The notes under the pieces are model-generated. The model was given only the letters and a program-made list of their open reading frames with translations. It was not told where the DNA came from and did no database searches. Made by a program: the position numbers and the translations under genes. A stretch of 64,000 bases of DNA from an uncultured Paracoccaceae bacterium (GTDB lineage Bacteria; Pseudomonadota; Alphaproteobacteria; Rhodobacterales; Rhodobacteraceae): positions 186,001 to 250,000 of the forward strand of contig CANLDN010000004.1 in assembly GCA_947489445.1 (NCBI GenBank), given 5' to 3'. Shown in pieces: positions 1 to 8,524 of this stretch. How positions within the stretch are numbered: position 1 is the first letter of the stretch; each line of letters opens with the position of its first letter.

Positions 1-1
1 C

Positions 2-559
2 GGGGCGATTGAAATCGCGACCGCCGTAAAGGGGCAGGGCGATGACGTTGTGCTGTTACCCGCAGAACCATCGGCGATGCCCGGTGTTGGTCAAACGGTG
101 ACCCAGAAAATCAGTTGGGACCGCCGGTACCGGCATATGCGTATTCATACAGCGCTTCACCTGCTGTCGGTTGTTATTCCACTACCCGTATCGGGCGGTG
201 CAATCACAGCCGACAAGGGCCGCTTGGATTTCGACATGCCTGATGCGCCCGAAGACAAGGCGGCGCTGGAACACGATTTGAACCGTCTGATCGCCTGTAA
301 CATGGATGTGTCGGATGAATGGATCACTGATGCGGAACTGGATGCCCAGCCCGATTTGGTGAAGACCATGTCGGTTCAACCACCGCGCGGCAATGGGCAA
401 ATCCGTTTGATCCGGATCGGCGTGGGCAAGGAAACGGCTGATTTACAGCCCTGTGGCGGTACGCATGTGGCCAATACCGATGAAATCGGCCGTGTTCGCC
501 TGGGCAAGATTGAAAAGAAGGGCCGCCAAAACCGGCGCGTCTATCTGCATCTGGAGTAG
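2..559 (+). CDS. Alanyl-tRNA editing protein (AlaX type), 5' end outside window
   Basis: Trans-acting editing factor that hydrolyses mischarged Ser- or Gly-tRNA(Ala). The open frame runs from the window edge, so the N-terminus lies upstream. Both zinc-binding signatures of the AlaRS editing/AlaX superfamily are visible: HTALH encoded at 146-160 and CGGTH encoded at 452-466. No AlaRS catalytic domain is seen in the visible part, and the frame ends shortly after the CGGTH block, as in free-standing AlaX proteins. The C-terminus is rich in Arg/Lys. A secreted metallopeptidase gene follows after 4 bases, so the two may share a transcript. The family assignment is strong; the subtype cannot be decided without the missing N-terminus. 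Confidence 0.88.
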   Translation, partial: GAIEIATAVKGQGDDVVLLPAEPSAMPGVGQTVTQKISWDRRYRHMRIHTALHLLSVVIPLPVSGGAITADKGRLDFDMPDAPEDKAALEHDLNRLIACNMDVSDEWITDAELDAQPDLVKTMSVQPPRGNGQIRLIRIGVGKETADLQPCGGTHVANTDEIGRVRLGKIEKKGRQNRRVYLHLE

Positions 560-563
560 GGAC

Positions 564-1211
564 ATGAAACCAATATTGGTCTTGGGTGCGGTCCTTCTTG
601 CTTGGTCGGCCCCTGCGTTTGCCGATAACTTCGAAGGCTGCGACAAGGATGAAGCGCTGATCATCCAAGAGGCCATGCGCAACGCCAAGGCGTTGACGCT
701 GAAAGCGGCGACCGCCGTGGGAGATACCCCCGACTATGATCGCTGGTTTGGGGATTATACGCGGCCGAACGCCGAACAGGTGCGCGCCAACCTAAAGGCA
801 ATCGTGACGGCCATTCGCGGTGGGGGCGTGACTGCGCAATGCCACAGCGTGCGTGATAACGGATGCAATGCCGGTGAATATGCATGGGTCTATGCGCATG
901 AGCCCTATCTGATGCATATGTGCCCGCCGTTCTTCACCCTGCCGCCGTTGGTTGCATTGCAGCCCGGCGCACGCAGCAGCGATGATGGCACCCGCGAAGG
1001 CACCGTGGTCCACGAGCTGTCCCATTTCATTCATGTCGCCAATACGGAGGATCATTGTTATTCGCGCCGCGATTGTTCCGACATGGCATCGTATGATGCG
1101 GAACGTGCAATCGATAATGCGGATAGCTATCAATACTACACCGAAGACGTGACCTATTACGCGCGTCAACCTGTTGCAGGCAAGCCGACCAGCGCAGATC
1201 GCGCGGATTAG
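564..1211 (+). CDS. Secreted M35-like (aspzincin) metallopeptidase
   Basis: Protein of 215 aa with a clear Sec signal peptide (hydrophobic residues 4-18, AFA cleavage site near residue 20). The HELSH zinc motif sits at residues 150-154, and an Asp/Tyr-rich block (IDNADSYQYY, residues 183-192) follows about 30 residues later. This fits the HExxH...Asp arrangement of deuterolysin/lysine-specific aspzincins (M35). Six Cys residues in the mature part suggest disulphides and periplasmic or extracellular location. I chose the ATG at 564, which gives the signal peptide, over a longer upstream frame that overlaps the AlaX gene. The substrate is unknown. Confidence 0.8.
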   Translation: MKPILVLGAVLLAWSAPAFADNFEGCDKDEALIIQEAMRNAKALTLKAATAVGDTPDYDRWFGDYTRPNAEQVRANLKAIVTAIRGGGVTAQCHSVRDNGCNAGEYAWVYAHEPYLMHMCPPFFTLPPLVALQPGARSSDDGTREGTVVHELSHFIHVANTEDHCYSRRDCSDMASYDAERAIDNADSYQYYTEDVTYYARQPVAGKPTSADRAD

Positions 1212-1214
1212 GGC

Positions 1215-1577
1215 ATGTTTCGATTGGTGAGCATGTTTTCAGCGGTTCTATGCCTCGCGCTATTTCCCGTCTTGCTGTTCAACAGCGGTTTTTACGTTGA
1301 AAGCTATGGCCTGAACGCCGATGCCGGGGCCGATTTCCTCGGGCGCCGTGCCTCACCGATGTTTTTGGGGCTGGCGATACTGCTTTGGATGGGGCGTGAT
1401 CTGGAGATTGGCCGGGCCCGCGATGCGATCTGCATTGGCATGGCCGTCATGTGGGCAGGGATTGCGCTGACAGGGACGTATGAATTTGTGATGGGCAATG
1501 CGCGCCCGACAATCGTATTGGCCGCTTTGGTCGAAGCCGCCTTTGCCGCGGCCTTTGTGATTGCGCGAACGCGTTAA
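1215..1577 (+). CDS. Small four-helix membrane protein, unknown function
   Basis: Protein of 120 aa, almost entirely hydrophobic, with four predicted transmembrane segments (about residues 5-25, 45-62, 73-93 and 97-117). It starts 3 bases after the metallopeptidase stop and is probably co-transcribed with it. It resembles small DUF4345-like inner-membrane proteins in layout, but I do not recognise a specific family signature. It converges with the downstream AI-2E transporter gene. Confidence 0.6.
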   Translation: MFRLVSMFSAVLCLALFPVLLFNSGFYVESYGLNADAGADFLGRRASPMFLGLAILLWMGRDLEIGRARDAICIGMAVMWAGIALTGTYEFVMGNARPTIVLAALVEAAFAAAFVIARTR

Positions 1578-1649
1578 TCCTGCGCTTTATTTCGTAGAGC
1601 TGAGCGCGTTTGCCAGAAACCGGTGGTGTAATATGAGTGTCAGAAGGCC

Positions 1650-2795
1650 CTAGTCCGGATTGACGTCCTGACCAAAAAGGTCACGCTCGATCGGTTGGTC
1701 CAGCATCTTTTCGGATTCAGGTAGCCCCTCTCGAGAAAGCAGGATGGCAAAGGGGCGCAGGCCCGGCACATGGCTGCATACAACTAGCAGCATCACCATG
1801 ATCGGCACCGACAGGAACATGCCCGGAATGCCCCAGACCGCGCCCCAGAAGGCGAGCGAAAGAATGATGCCAAACGATGACAGGCGCAGCGCGCGCCCCA
1901 TCAACATCGGATCAATGATGCTGCCATTGATGAACTGTACGACCCCCGCAATGAAAAAAATCGCCAAAGTGATAGAGGGGTCACCGATCTGAACATGGGC
2001 GACCAGTGCAATCAGGGCCGTTGCCACAATGGACCCGATATTGGGAATGAAGTTCAAAACAAATGTGATGATGCCAATCGATGTGGCCAGTTCAAGCTGG
2101 AACATCGAGGCAAGCACATAGATCATGGCCCCGGTTATGGCGCTGATCAGGGTCTTGACCAAAAGGTAGTAGTTCACCCGGTGAATGATGGACTGGATGA
2201 TCTTGCCGACCCGCTCTGCCTGCACCTTGTCGCCGACAAAGTTATCGAGCTTGGTTTGAAACCAGATACGTTCGGCGAACAAGAACCCCACAAACAGGAT
2301 CACCAATACGGTGGCCTGAGTCATGCCGCTGGCTTGTCCTGCGGCAGTGCGCAGATAGCTGGACACATCAATTGATCGCAAAGCGTTGAATATGGCAGCC
2401 TGGCTGTCCTCGCCCAGCCATGTGAACAGTGATGCGACCGCAGATGGCGCGCGTTCGGTATAAGACAGTGTGGTGACAAGCACCGTGTTGACCTGCGCCA
2501 ACAGGATAGATGTCAGCGTAATCAATGCCATCGCGATCAGCACCATCGCGGCGATACTGGCAAGCACATTGGGGACACGAAATGGACCGATGCGCTGACG
2601 CGCGATAAAGTTGATCACGTCGCTGGTCAGGCTGAAAAGGATAATCGCGGTCGCAAGCGAGATCAGAATGAACCGGGCCTGCACCAGTAGAAAAAGAACC
2701 ACCGCAAAGGCAATGATCACCAACGCGCCGGTTTGCAAACGGCTGGCATCGCTTCGCTTTTCTGACGCGGCGGTTTGCGGGGGATCATGCAACAT
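1650..2795 (-). CDS. AI-2E family transporter (PerM-like permease)
   Basis: Inner-membrane protein of 381 aa with the PF01594 layout: two N-terminal membrane helices, a soluble stretch, then helices rich in Gly/Ile. The conserved FIPNIGSIVAT-type loop is near residue 250 and INGSIIDPMLMGRALRLSSF near residues 290-310. Family members include the autoinducer-2 exporter TqsA and Na+/H+ antiporters, so the substrate cannot be inferred. It is monocistronic and convergent with the preceding small membrane protein. The length is typical for the family. Confidence 0.85.
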   Translation of the reverse strand: MLHDPPQTAASEKRSDASRLQTGALVIIAFAVVLFLLVQARFILISLATAIILFSLTSDVINFIARQRIGPFRVPNVLASIAAMVLIAMALITLTSILLAQVNTVLVTTLSYTERAPSAVASLFTWLGEDSQAAIFNALRSIDVSSYLRTAAGQASGMTQATVLVILFVGFLFAERIWFQTKLDNFVGDKVQAERVGKIIQSIIHRVNYYLLVKTLISAITGAMIYVLASMFQLELATSIGIITFVLNFIPNIGSIVATALIALVAHVQIGDPSITLAIFFIAGVVQFINGSIIDPMLMGRALRLSSFGIILSLAFWGAVWGIPGMFLSVPIMVMLLVVCSHVPGLRPFAILLSREGLPESEKMLDQPIERDLFGQDVNPD

Positions 2796-2924
2796 CTAAG
2801 GCGTACTCACAGGGTTCGTAGGCTCTGCTTATAGGGCAGGGTCCGCAACGGGGTAAACAGTGCTCACAAACATATGTCTAGGGTCTTGCAAAGGGGGCGC
2901 TGTTGCGGCTAAACGCTGCGTCAC

Positions 2925-3014
2925 GGACAGGTGGCCGAGTGGTCGAAGGCGCACGCCTGGAAAGTGTGTAGGCGGGAGACCGTCTCCAGGGTTCGAATCC
3001 CTGTCTGTCCGCCA
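2925..3014 (+). tRNA. tRNA-Ser (anticodon GGA)
   Basis: Class II tRNA of 90 bases with encoded CCA. The acceptor stem is GGACAGG paired with TCTGTCC (one G-U pair), the discriminator is G, and the anticodon loop CTGGAAA gives anticodon GGA. It has a long variable arm and a GGTTCGAATCC T-arm. It lies at the boundary of the polysaccharide gene cluster that follows on the opposite strand. Confidence 0.95.
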
Positions 3015-3378
3015 CTCTTCGATTTTCAAGAATTTGCTCGGGCTGCCTATTGCAGACGATGATCGGAACGTGCCTGATTACGCACGCGAACATTTGCCTG
3101 GCGTATTGGGCGACCAGTCAGAGCCGGTTTATGTCTTTGAACCTGACAGCGTCCGACCCGCCGCTTTGCCCCTGACGATCATGGCCATGTTTATGTTTTA
3201 TGACCTCATCACCTGGGGCGCGCGCAATAGATCGCGAACGAAGCGGGCGATTTAGCAAGTGCCACTCAAATCCTGGGGCGTAAGGCGATGCCTTGGTTGA
3301 GCCGATCGGCTACAACCTAACGCTACAGGAGCAAAACTACGATGTACAAACTAGGCTGCATAACAACCGGTTCCGGCA
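3015..3378. other. Intergenic stretch between tRNA-Ser and the polysaccharide cluster
   Basis: No convincing gene. One plus-strand frame stays open from the tRNA to 3255 and encodes a membrane-like segment (LPLTIMAMFMFYDLITW) near its end. It has no plausible start and no recognised family. It may be a gene remnant left by rearrangement next to the tRNA. Confidence 0.4.
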
Positions 3379-4599
3379 CTATGACCCGTTTGAGCCAGTC
3401 ACCCAACCAACCCATTTTTTCGCGAGGAGTTCACGGGCAAAGGCAGTTTTTGCCAACTGCCGTGCTTGCTCTCCTTTCAGAAGCAAATCGTCCCGATCAT
3501 CGGCCGCTGCTATAAGTGCATCCGCAAAAGCCGAAGGATCATCAGCTGGGACCGCGAAGCCACAGTTATTCTCAGTAATCAACTGGGCCAACCAGCCAGG
3601 ATAGTTATTAAGTACTGGCAAGCCTGCCGCGATATAGTCAAAGAACTTGTTTGGGGATGTTCCGTAATAGAACGCTGGCACGTTTCGCAAAACTTGCAGG
3701 CCGATATCCGCACCAGCCATAAGCCCGGCGAGCTGCGTCTTGGGCACGGGGTCGAGAAACAGGACGTTTTCGAGATCCTGATCAGATGCGCGCTTTTGCA
3801 GTGCGGGCTTGTCCCGGCCCTGGCCGACAAAAGCGATCCGGATATCGTCGCGGCCATGTTGTTTAAGCATCGCAGCAGCATCCAACACTGCATCGAGGCC
3901 ATTGGCGGGGCCGTGCGTGCCGGTAAAAATGGCCAGCAGTTGGTCGTCGCGCACGCCCTCGGGGCGCCAAGCGTCAGCGGTGCCAGCAAAAAGATCAAGA
4001 TCGCAGCCATTCGGTACCATTGCGATGCGTGCGTCGTTGACGCCACGCGCAGCGATTCCCTCGACGATCCCGGGAGATAGTCCGACCAGCCGATCCGCCG
4101 AGCGATAAGAGGTCCATTCAAGAACCGACATCAGCCAAAGTACAAAGGGGTTGGTAATCACGCCCATCGCTTTGGGCAGCTCAGGCCAGAGGTCACGCAC
4201 CTCGAACACGAAAGGTCTGCGCCGAAGCCAGCGGGCGAAAATGCCGGGAATCCCGGCCGTCAAAGGTGTCGTGGTGGCAAAAACAATATCGGCGGGCTCG
4301 CGCAGCGCAATGCCAATCGAAGCAAAGGCAAACTTGGCAAAGACTCCGATGCGTTGGGCAAATCCCATGTGATTGCCGTAATCCAGGTCGAATTCGATGA
4401 CGTCGATCCCATCTATGATGCCTCGTCGGCGACCCTTGGCGAAGGGGGTAGTTAGCCCGGTGTTTCCTTGCACGTAGCTGCCGCAAACCATTGTTACGCT
4501 GTGTCCAGCACTAATGATGGCGCGGGCCATCTCGTATGATCGGGTTCCGGCTGATCCACTTGGCGTGGAAAAGTGCTGGTGAAAATATAGAACATGCAT
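3379..4599 (-). CDS. GT4-family glycosyltransferase (WbuB-like)
   Basis: Retaining GT-B glycosyltransferase of 406 aa that transfers a sugar from a nucleotide donor to the growing lipid-linked repeat unit on the cytoplasmic face. The N-terminus MHVLYFHQHF with the following Gly/Ser-rich loop is the acceptor-side Rossmann start. VPNGCDLDLF marks the linker, and SPNKFFDYIAAGLPVLN near the C-terminus is the donor-binding region. I chose the ATG at 4599, because a longer upstream frame would run back into the heparinase gene; only 2 bases separate the two genes. It is the last gene of the minus-strand polysaccharide operon. Which sugar it transfers cannot be read from sequence. Confidence 0.88.
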   Translation of the reverse strand: MHVLYFHQHFSTPSGSAGTRSYEMARAIISAGHSVTMVCGSYVQGNTGLTTPFAKGRRRGIIDGIDVIEFDLDYGNHMGFAQRIGVFAKFAFASIGIALREPADIVFATTTPLTAGIPGIFARWLRRRPFVFEVRDLWPELPKAMGVITNPFVLWLMSVLEWTSYRSADRLVGLSPGIVEGIAARGVNDARIAMVPNGCDLDLFAGTADAWRPEGVRDDQLLAIFTGTHGPANGLDAVLDAAAMLKQHGRDDIRIAFVGQGRDKPALQKRASDQDLENVLFLDPVPKTQLAGLMAGADIGLQVLRNVPAFYYGTSPNKFFDYIAAGLPVLNNYPGWLAQLITENNCGFAVPADDPSAFADALIAAADDRDDLLLKGEQARQLAKTAFARELLAKKWVGWVTGSNGS

Positions 4600-4601
4600 G
4601 C

Positions 4602-6407
4602 TCAGAATGTGACTTTCGTGATGAGTGTCGCAGGACGGTTCACCTTGACCGAGGCCATGGGGATTTCGGACTGCTGCTGGTAGTAGCGGGACTCCGCAGT
4701 GGTTGCGAGTGTTGGGATCACCGGTGCGTCGTCGACCTCGATTGAAATCGTGCAATTCCCGTTGTGAAGGATGTTGTCGTCGATTTGCCATTCACCGGGT
4801 GCCAAGCGCCAACGCAGACATGCCTCACGAAAGGCACCGGAGATGGTGTCCCGGCAGACCAGACCGTTGGCCGTCAGCGTGACTGCGCGTTGATGCCGGG
4901 CCCCTTGTTTGTCGGTATAGGCAGCCGCCGCGGTTGCCTTCTGGCCGCAAACGCGTACTGGCTCGACGGCTTCGGCATTGAGCCAATCCCCAAAGAGAAA
5001 GCGTCCAAGGCGGGGCATCTGATCGCGCGCGTCGAATTCAATCGTGTTGTGTGCGGCCGTGCTGGCGAACCACGCAGCCTGATCGGCGTTATAGCTGAAC
5101 GTTCCCGCATCACGCAGCAGGTTGACGCCATTTTGCCAGAGATCAACATGCAGTGCATCGGCTTGGCTGGGACGGAACCGGAACCGCGGATACCGCAGTA
5201 CCGCCAGTGCCCTCCCGATGCGTAGGGTATGGTAGCCACCATCATCGAAGCTTTTGCTTTGCGGTATGGCGCTGGAACCTGCATCCGGCACACAAAGCCA
5301 GCGTAACGGAGCCGTCCACGGTCCGGGGCCAAAGGTGTCGATGTCGCGGAAAAGCGCCGCTGCAAGTTGTACCGAAGGGCGAAAGTCGCGGTAATCGCCC
5401 CCGGTAAGCTGCAAAAGCCGCGCCCCGTCATTGGCACCAATATTCGGTGCGTCGCCCGTTTCGGCATCCGTCAACGTCCATAGCCATTCTGTTGCGGCAC
5501 CCAAACGCACCAGAAGCCGATCAGAAAAGGCGGGCAGCGCGCGATGTCGTCGCCATGCCTCTGCCAGAGAATATGTATCCATCATCACCCTGTGATAGGT
5601 TACCGAGTATTGGCTGAAACTACCATCTGGCTCGATCAGGGTTGAGGCGCGCTCTTCCAACCAACGCCGCCCCTTGCGCGCCCAGTTTTCGGCACGTGGG
5701 TCATGGCCCGCCAGAAAGCTGCCACCGATAAACAATGCTGCCGCCTCGGATGTGCCGTGGTTGTTTTGCTGCCCCATGGCATAAGACATCGTCGGCGCGA
5801 TACGCTGCAAATGACTAATCAACAGATCGATCAGCCCCCGTTCCGGCACGCGATCCTGCCCCAGAACCCATGCCGCTGTGACAAGGTGCATCACCCGGAT
5901 TGATGCTTCTTGCCCGCATTTCCAGTTCGGACCCATATAAGTTGGGTTTGAGCGCGTCCAATCGGCCAGCCAGTCGTTCAGCTGCGCTAACGCCACAGAA
6001 TCGCCATGCGCCGCCTTGGTCGCCCGGGCGACCATCCAGTCAAACCGGGACAATTCCCACAGGCCCTTAATGTCACCTGCGCCGAAATCCGGAATGCACC
6101 ACCAGTCACGCGCTGCATCGGGCTGCGCCGCATTGGAGAAGGGGTTGGCGAACCAATCTGGCTGCGCGTCGGGCAATGGCGCGTGGTGCCAGCCGAACCA
6201 CCATAGCGCGTCGTCCCAGGTGGTGTTGGCGGGGGGGGCAGCCTGCTGGCGCTCGGAAGCGCGGAAAAAGGGCGCCACAGCCACCTGCGCCGATAGCCGT
6301 TGGACCGGGTGTTGCCCGCTCTTTATGCCAAAGCGATAGGCGGCGACGCGGGCTATATTGGCGGGGCCAAGGCGCGCATAGGTGCGCAACTTCGTCCAGG
6401 GGCTCAT
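4602..6407 (-). CDS. Heparinase II/III family protein
   Basis: Protein of 601 aa with an N-terminal (alpha/alpha) toroid rich in Trp, including a Gln-Asn-Asn-His-Gly block typical of the catalytic toroid, followed by a beta-sandwich heparinase II/III domain from about residue 330. Members are polysaccharide lyases; in polysaccharide clusters they are thought to trim or edit uronate-containing chains. The start ATG overlaps the stop of the upstream oxidoreductase (ATGA at 6404-6407), giving translational coupling. The pairing with that oxidoreductase is common in alphaproteobacterial EPS loci. No obvious signal peptide is present at the chosen start, so its cell location is unclear. Confidence 0.85.
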   Translation of the reverse strand: MSPWTKLRTYARLGPANIARVAAYRFGIKSGQHPVQRLSAQVAVAPFFRASERQQAAPPANTTWDDALWWFGWHHAPLPDAQPDWFANPFSNAAQPDAARDWWCIPDFGAGDIKGLWELSRFDWMVARATKAAHGDSVALAQLNDWLADWTRSNPTYMGPNWKCGQEASIRVMHLVTAAWVLGQDRVPERGLIDLLISHLQRIAPTMSYAMGQQNNHGTSEAAALFIGGSFLAGHDPRAENWARKGRRWLEERASTLIEPDGSFSQYSVTYHRVMMDTYSLAEAWRRHRALPAFSDRLLVRLGAATEWLWTLTDAETGDAPNIGANDGARLLQLTGGDYRDFRPSVQLAAALFRDIDTFGPGPWTAPLRWLCVPDAGSSAIPQSKSFDDGGYHTLRIGRALAVLRYPRFRFRPSQADALHVDLWQNGVNLLRDAGTFSYNADQAAWFASTAAHNTIEFDARDQMPRLGRFLFGDWLNAEAVEPVRVCGQKATAAAAYTDKQGARHQRAVTLTANGLVCRDTISGAFREACLRWRLAPGEWQIDDNILHNGNCTISIEVDDAPVIPTLATTAESRYYQQQSEIPMASVKVNRPATLITKVTF

Positions 6408-8524
6408 GTCTGAGCGCGCAGAATCTCGGCAACGTTGATGGTAACCCCGGCGACCTCGAACAGCTCCTCGGTCGGGATAGGCGCCTGACCTCCGGTTTCG
6501 ACCGCTTGTACAAAGGCCGCCGTGCAGGCGGTTTGGCCCTTGTCTTGCCGCCAAAGGGTCTGCTTTTTGAACCCCGGCCAATTGTAGCCCTTGAGCTTGA
6601 GGAAATTGTCGAGCTGTAAGCTGCGGCCAGCGGCAAAGACTTCGATCCGCTCCTTGGGGAAGGATGCGCCGCCATTGGCGAGGTAATGGATCGTGCCGAA
6701 TGACCCATCCTCGAAGCCCAGTGTGATCGCTGCCTTGTCTTCGGTCACAGTCTCGGCGTCGGTGTCGCCCATCCGCCGCGCCTGCACCGAGACGATCGGT
6801 GCTGCGGCGAGGAAGCGCATCAGGTCGATATAGTGGCAAGCCTCGCCTATGATACGCCCGCCCCCGACGGCTGGATCCTGGGTCCAATGATCGGTCGGGA
6901 TGGCGCCAGCGTTCATCACCATGACGAAACTTTTCGGTGCCTTGACCGTGTCGAGCAGCCGCTTCATCGTCTGCACCTGCGGCGCGAAACGGCGGTTGAA
7001 ACCAATCATCAGGTGTTTGCCGCTGTCGGCGTGTGCGGCCTTTACCTGTTCCAATTCCGTGCTGGTAAGCGCGAGGGGCTTTTCAACGAAGACGTTCTTG
7101 CCCGTCCGCAGGGCCTGCTCGGTGAACCGGGCGTGGCTATTGTGGCGGGTGACGATGGCGACCGCGTTGATCGCTGGGTCGGCGATTAGCGCATCAGTGT
7201 CGGAGGTGGCTTCGGCGAAACCGCTGCGCCGGCCGGCGACGACGGCGTTGGTCCCGCCGGCCGAGGAGATGGCCTGCAAGTGTGCGCCCGCCGCCTTGAA
7301 GGCCGGGATCAGCATGCGCGATGCGTAGTTGCCCGCGCCGACGAAGCCGACAACAGCTTTGCCGGCGGCCACGACCGGTTGCGCCGCAAGCGGGACCGTG
7401 CGGGCGTGGCGCGGGGCGACCGCGTGGTCGTAGATCAGCGCAATGCCCAGCGCAGTCTTGTCAGTGGTCAAAAGGTCATAGGCGCGCGGGGCCTCTTCGA
7501 AGGGCACGCGGTGGCTCAGAAGAGATGCGACATCGAGCTTTCCGGCCGCGAGCATATCAAGCACCGCCTCGAAATTACGTTGCTCGGTCCAACGGACGAA
7601 GCCGAGAGGGTAATCCTGCCCCCTGTCCTCGTAGGCCGGATCGTAACGGCCCGGGCCATAAGAGCACGAAACCTGAAAGCTTAGTTCCTTTTCATAAAAA
7701 TCGGCACGGTTCAGTTCCAGCCCAGTCACGCCGACCAGCACGATGCGCCCGCGCTTGCGGCTCATCTGGGCGGCTTGGGTAATCGGATCGCTGGATTTCG
7801 TCGAGGCGGTGACGATCACGCCATCCACCCCATGTCCTCGGCTGAATGCAAGGCCAGCCGCGACCGGGTCTTCTCCTGCGCCGGGATTGCAGGTTTCGGC
7901 ACCAAAGCCACGGGCGAGTTCCAGCTTGGCTGCGTCGAAATCAATGGCCAGTACGCGACAGCCCTGGGCACGCAGCATCTGCACAGTCAAAAGGCCGATC
8001 AACCCGACACCGGTGACCACAAAGGCCTCGCCCAGCGTTGGCTGTGCCAACCGGATTCCTTGCAAGCCGATACTGGCGACCACCGTGAAACTGGCGGCCT
8101 GATCGCTGACCGTGTCGGGGATGCGCGCGCATAGGTTCTTGGGCACGCTGACCACATCGGCATGCGGTCCGTTTGAGACGACGCGATCCCCGGCACGGAA
8201 TGCCTCAACCCCGCTTTCGCGCACGACGCCGACATTGCAGTAGCCCAGCGCGATGGGCTGTCCCAGCTTCGAGCGCACGGCGTCAACGGTGGTCATCAAT
8301 CCGTCGGTTGCGACCTTGTCGAGCACTTGGCGGACTTTTTCGGGTTGGCTGCGGGCTTTGGCGATTAGGCCGGATTTACCAAAATCAACGAGCATCCGCT
8401 CGGTACCGGTCGAGATCAGTGACACGGTTGTGTCGATCAACAGACTGCCGCGGCGGGCTTGCGGGGCAGGGGCCTCGACCAGTTCGGACTGACCGGTTGA
8501 AAGGTTTTGTAGGATTTGTTTCAC
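6404..8524 (-). CDS. Two-domain oxidoreductase: MDR alcohol dehydrogenase fused to Gfo/Idh/MocA
   Basis: Protein of 706 aa made of two NAD(P)-binding modules. Residues 1 to about 365 are a medium-chain dehydrogenase (GVGLIG nucleotide loop at 172-177). Residues 390-706 are a Gfo/Idh/MocA oxidoreductase (VGFVGAGNY near 392-400, EKPLALTS with the conserved Lys). Such fusions are found in polysaccharide loci beside heparinase-like proteins and are presumed to modify sugar nucleotides or glycan termini; the reaction is not established. It overlaps its neighbours by 4 bases on both sides (8521-8524 and 6404-6407), so it sits in the middle of a tightly coupled operon. Confidence 0.88.
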   Translation of the reverse strand: MKQILQNLSTGQSELVEAPAPQARRGSLLIDTTVSLISTGTERMLVDFGKSGLIAKARSQPEKVRQVLDKVATDGLMTTVDAVRSKLGQPIALGYCNVGVVRESGVEAFRAGDRVVSNGPHADVVSVPKNLCARIPDTVSDQAASFTVVASIGLQGIRLAQPTLGEAFVVTGVGLIGLLTVQMLRAQGCRVLAIDFDAAKLELARGFGAETCNPGAGEDPVAAGLAFSRGHGVDGVIVTASTKSSDPITQAAQMSRKRGRIVLVGVTGLELNRADFYEKELSFQVSCSYGPGRYDPAYEDRGQDYPLGFVRWTEQRNFEAVLDMLAAGKLDVASLLSHRVPFEEAPRAYDLLTTDKTALGIALIYDHAVAPRHARTVPLAAQPVVAAGKAVVGFVGAGNYASRMLIPAFKAAGAHLQAISSAGGTNAVVAGRRSGFAEATSDTDALIADPAINAVAIVTRHNSHARFTEQALRTGKNVFVEKPLALTSTELEQVKAAHADSGKHLMIGFNRRFAPQVQTMKRLLDTVKAPKSFVMVMNAGAIPTDHWTQDPAVGGGRIIGEACHYIDLMRFLAAAPIVSVQARRMGDTDAETVTEDKAAITLGFEDGSFGTIHYLANGGASFPKERIEVFAAGRSLQLDNFLKLKGYNWPGFKKQTLWRQDKGQTACTAAFVQAVETGGQAPIPTEELFEVAGVTINVAEILRAQT

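Noticed and set aside
3293..3604. Plus-strand frame beside the GT4 gene
   Set aside because: Its second half is antisense to the conserved C-terminus of the glycosyltransferase; the first half is too short to support.
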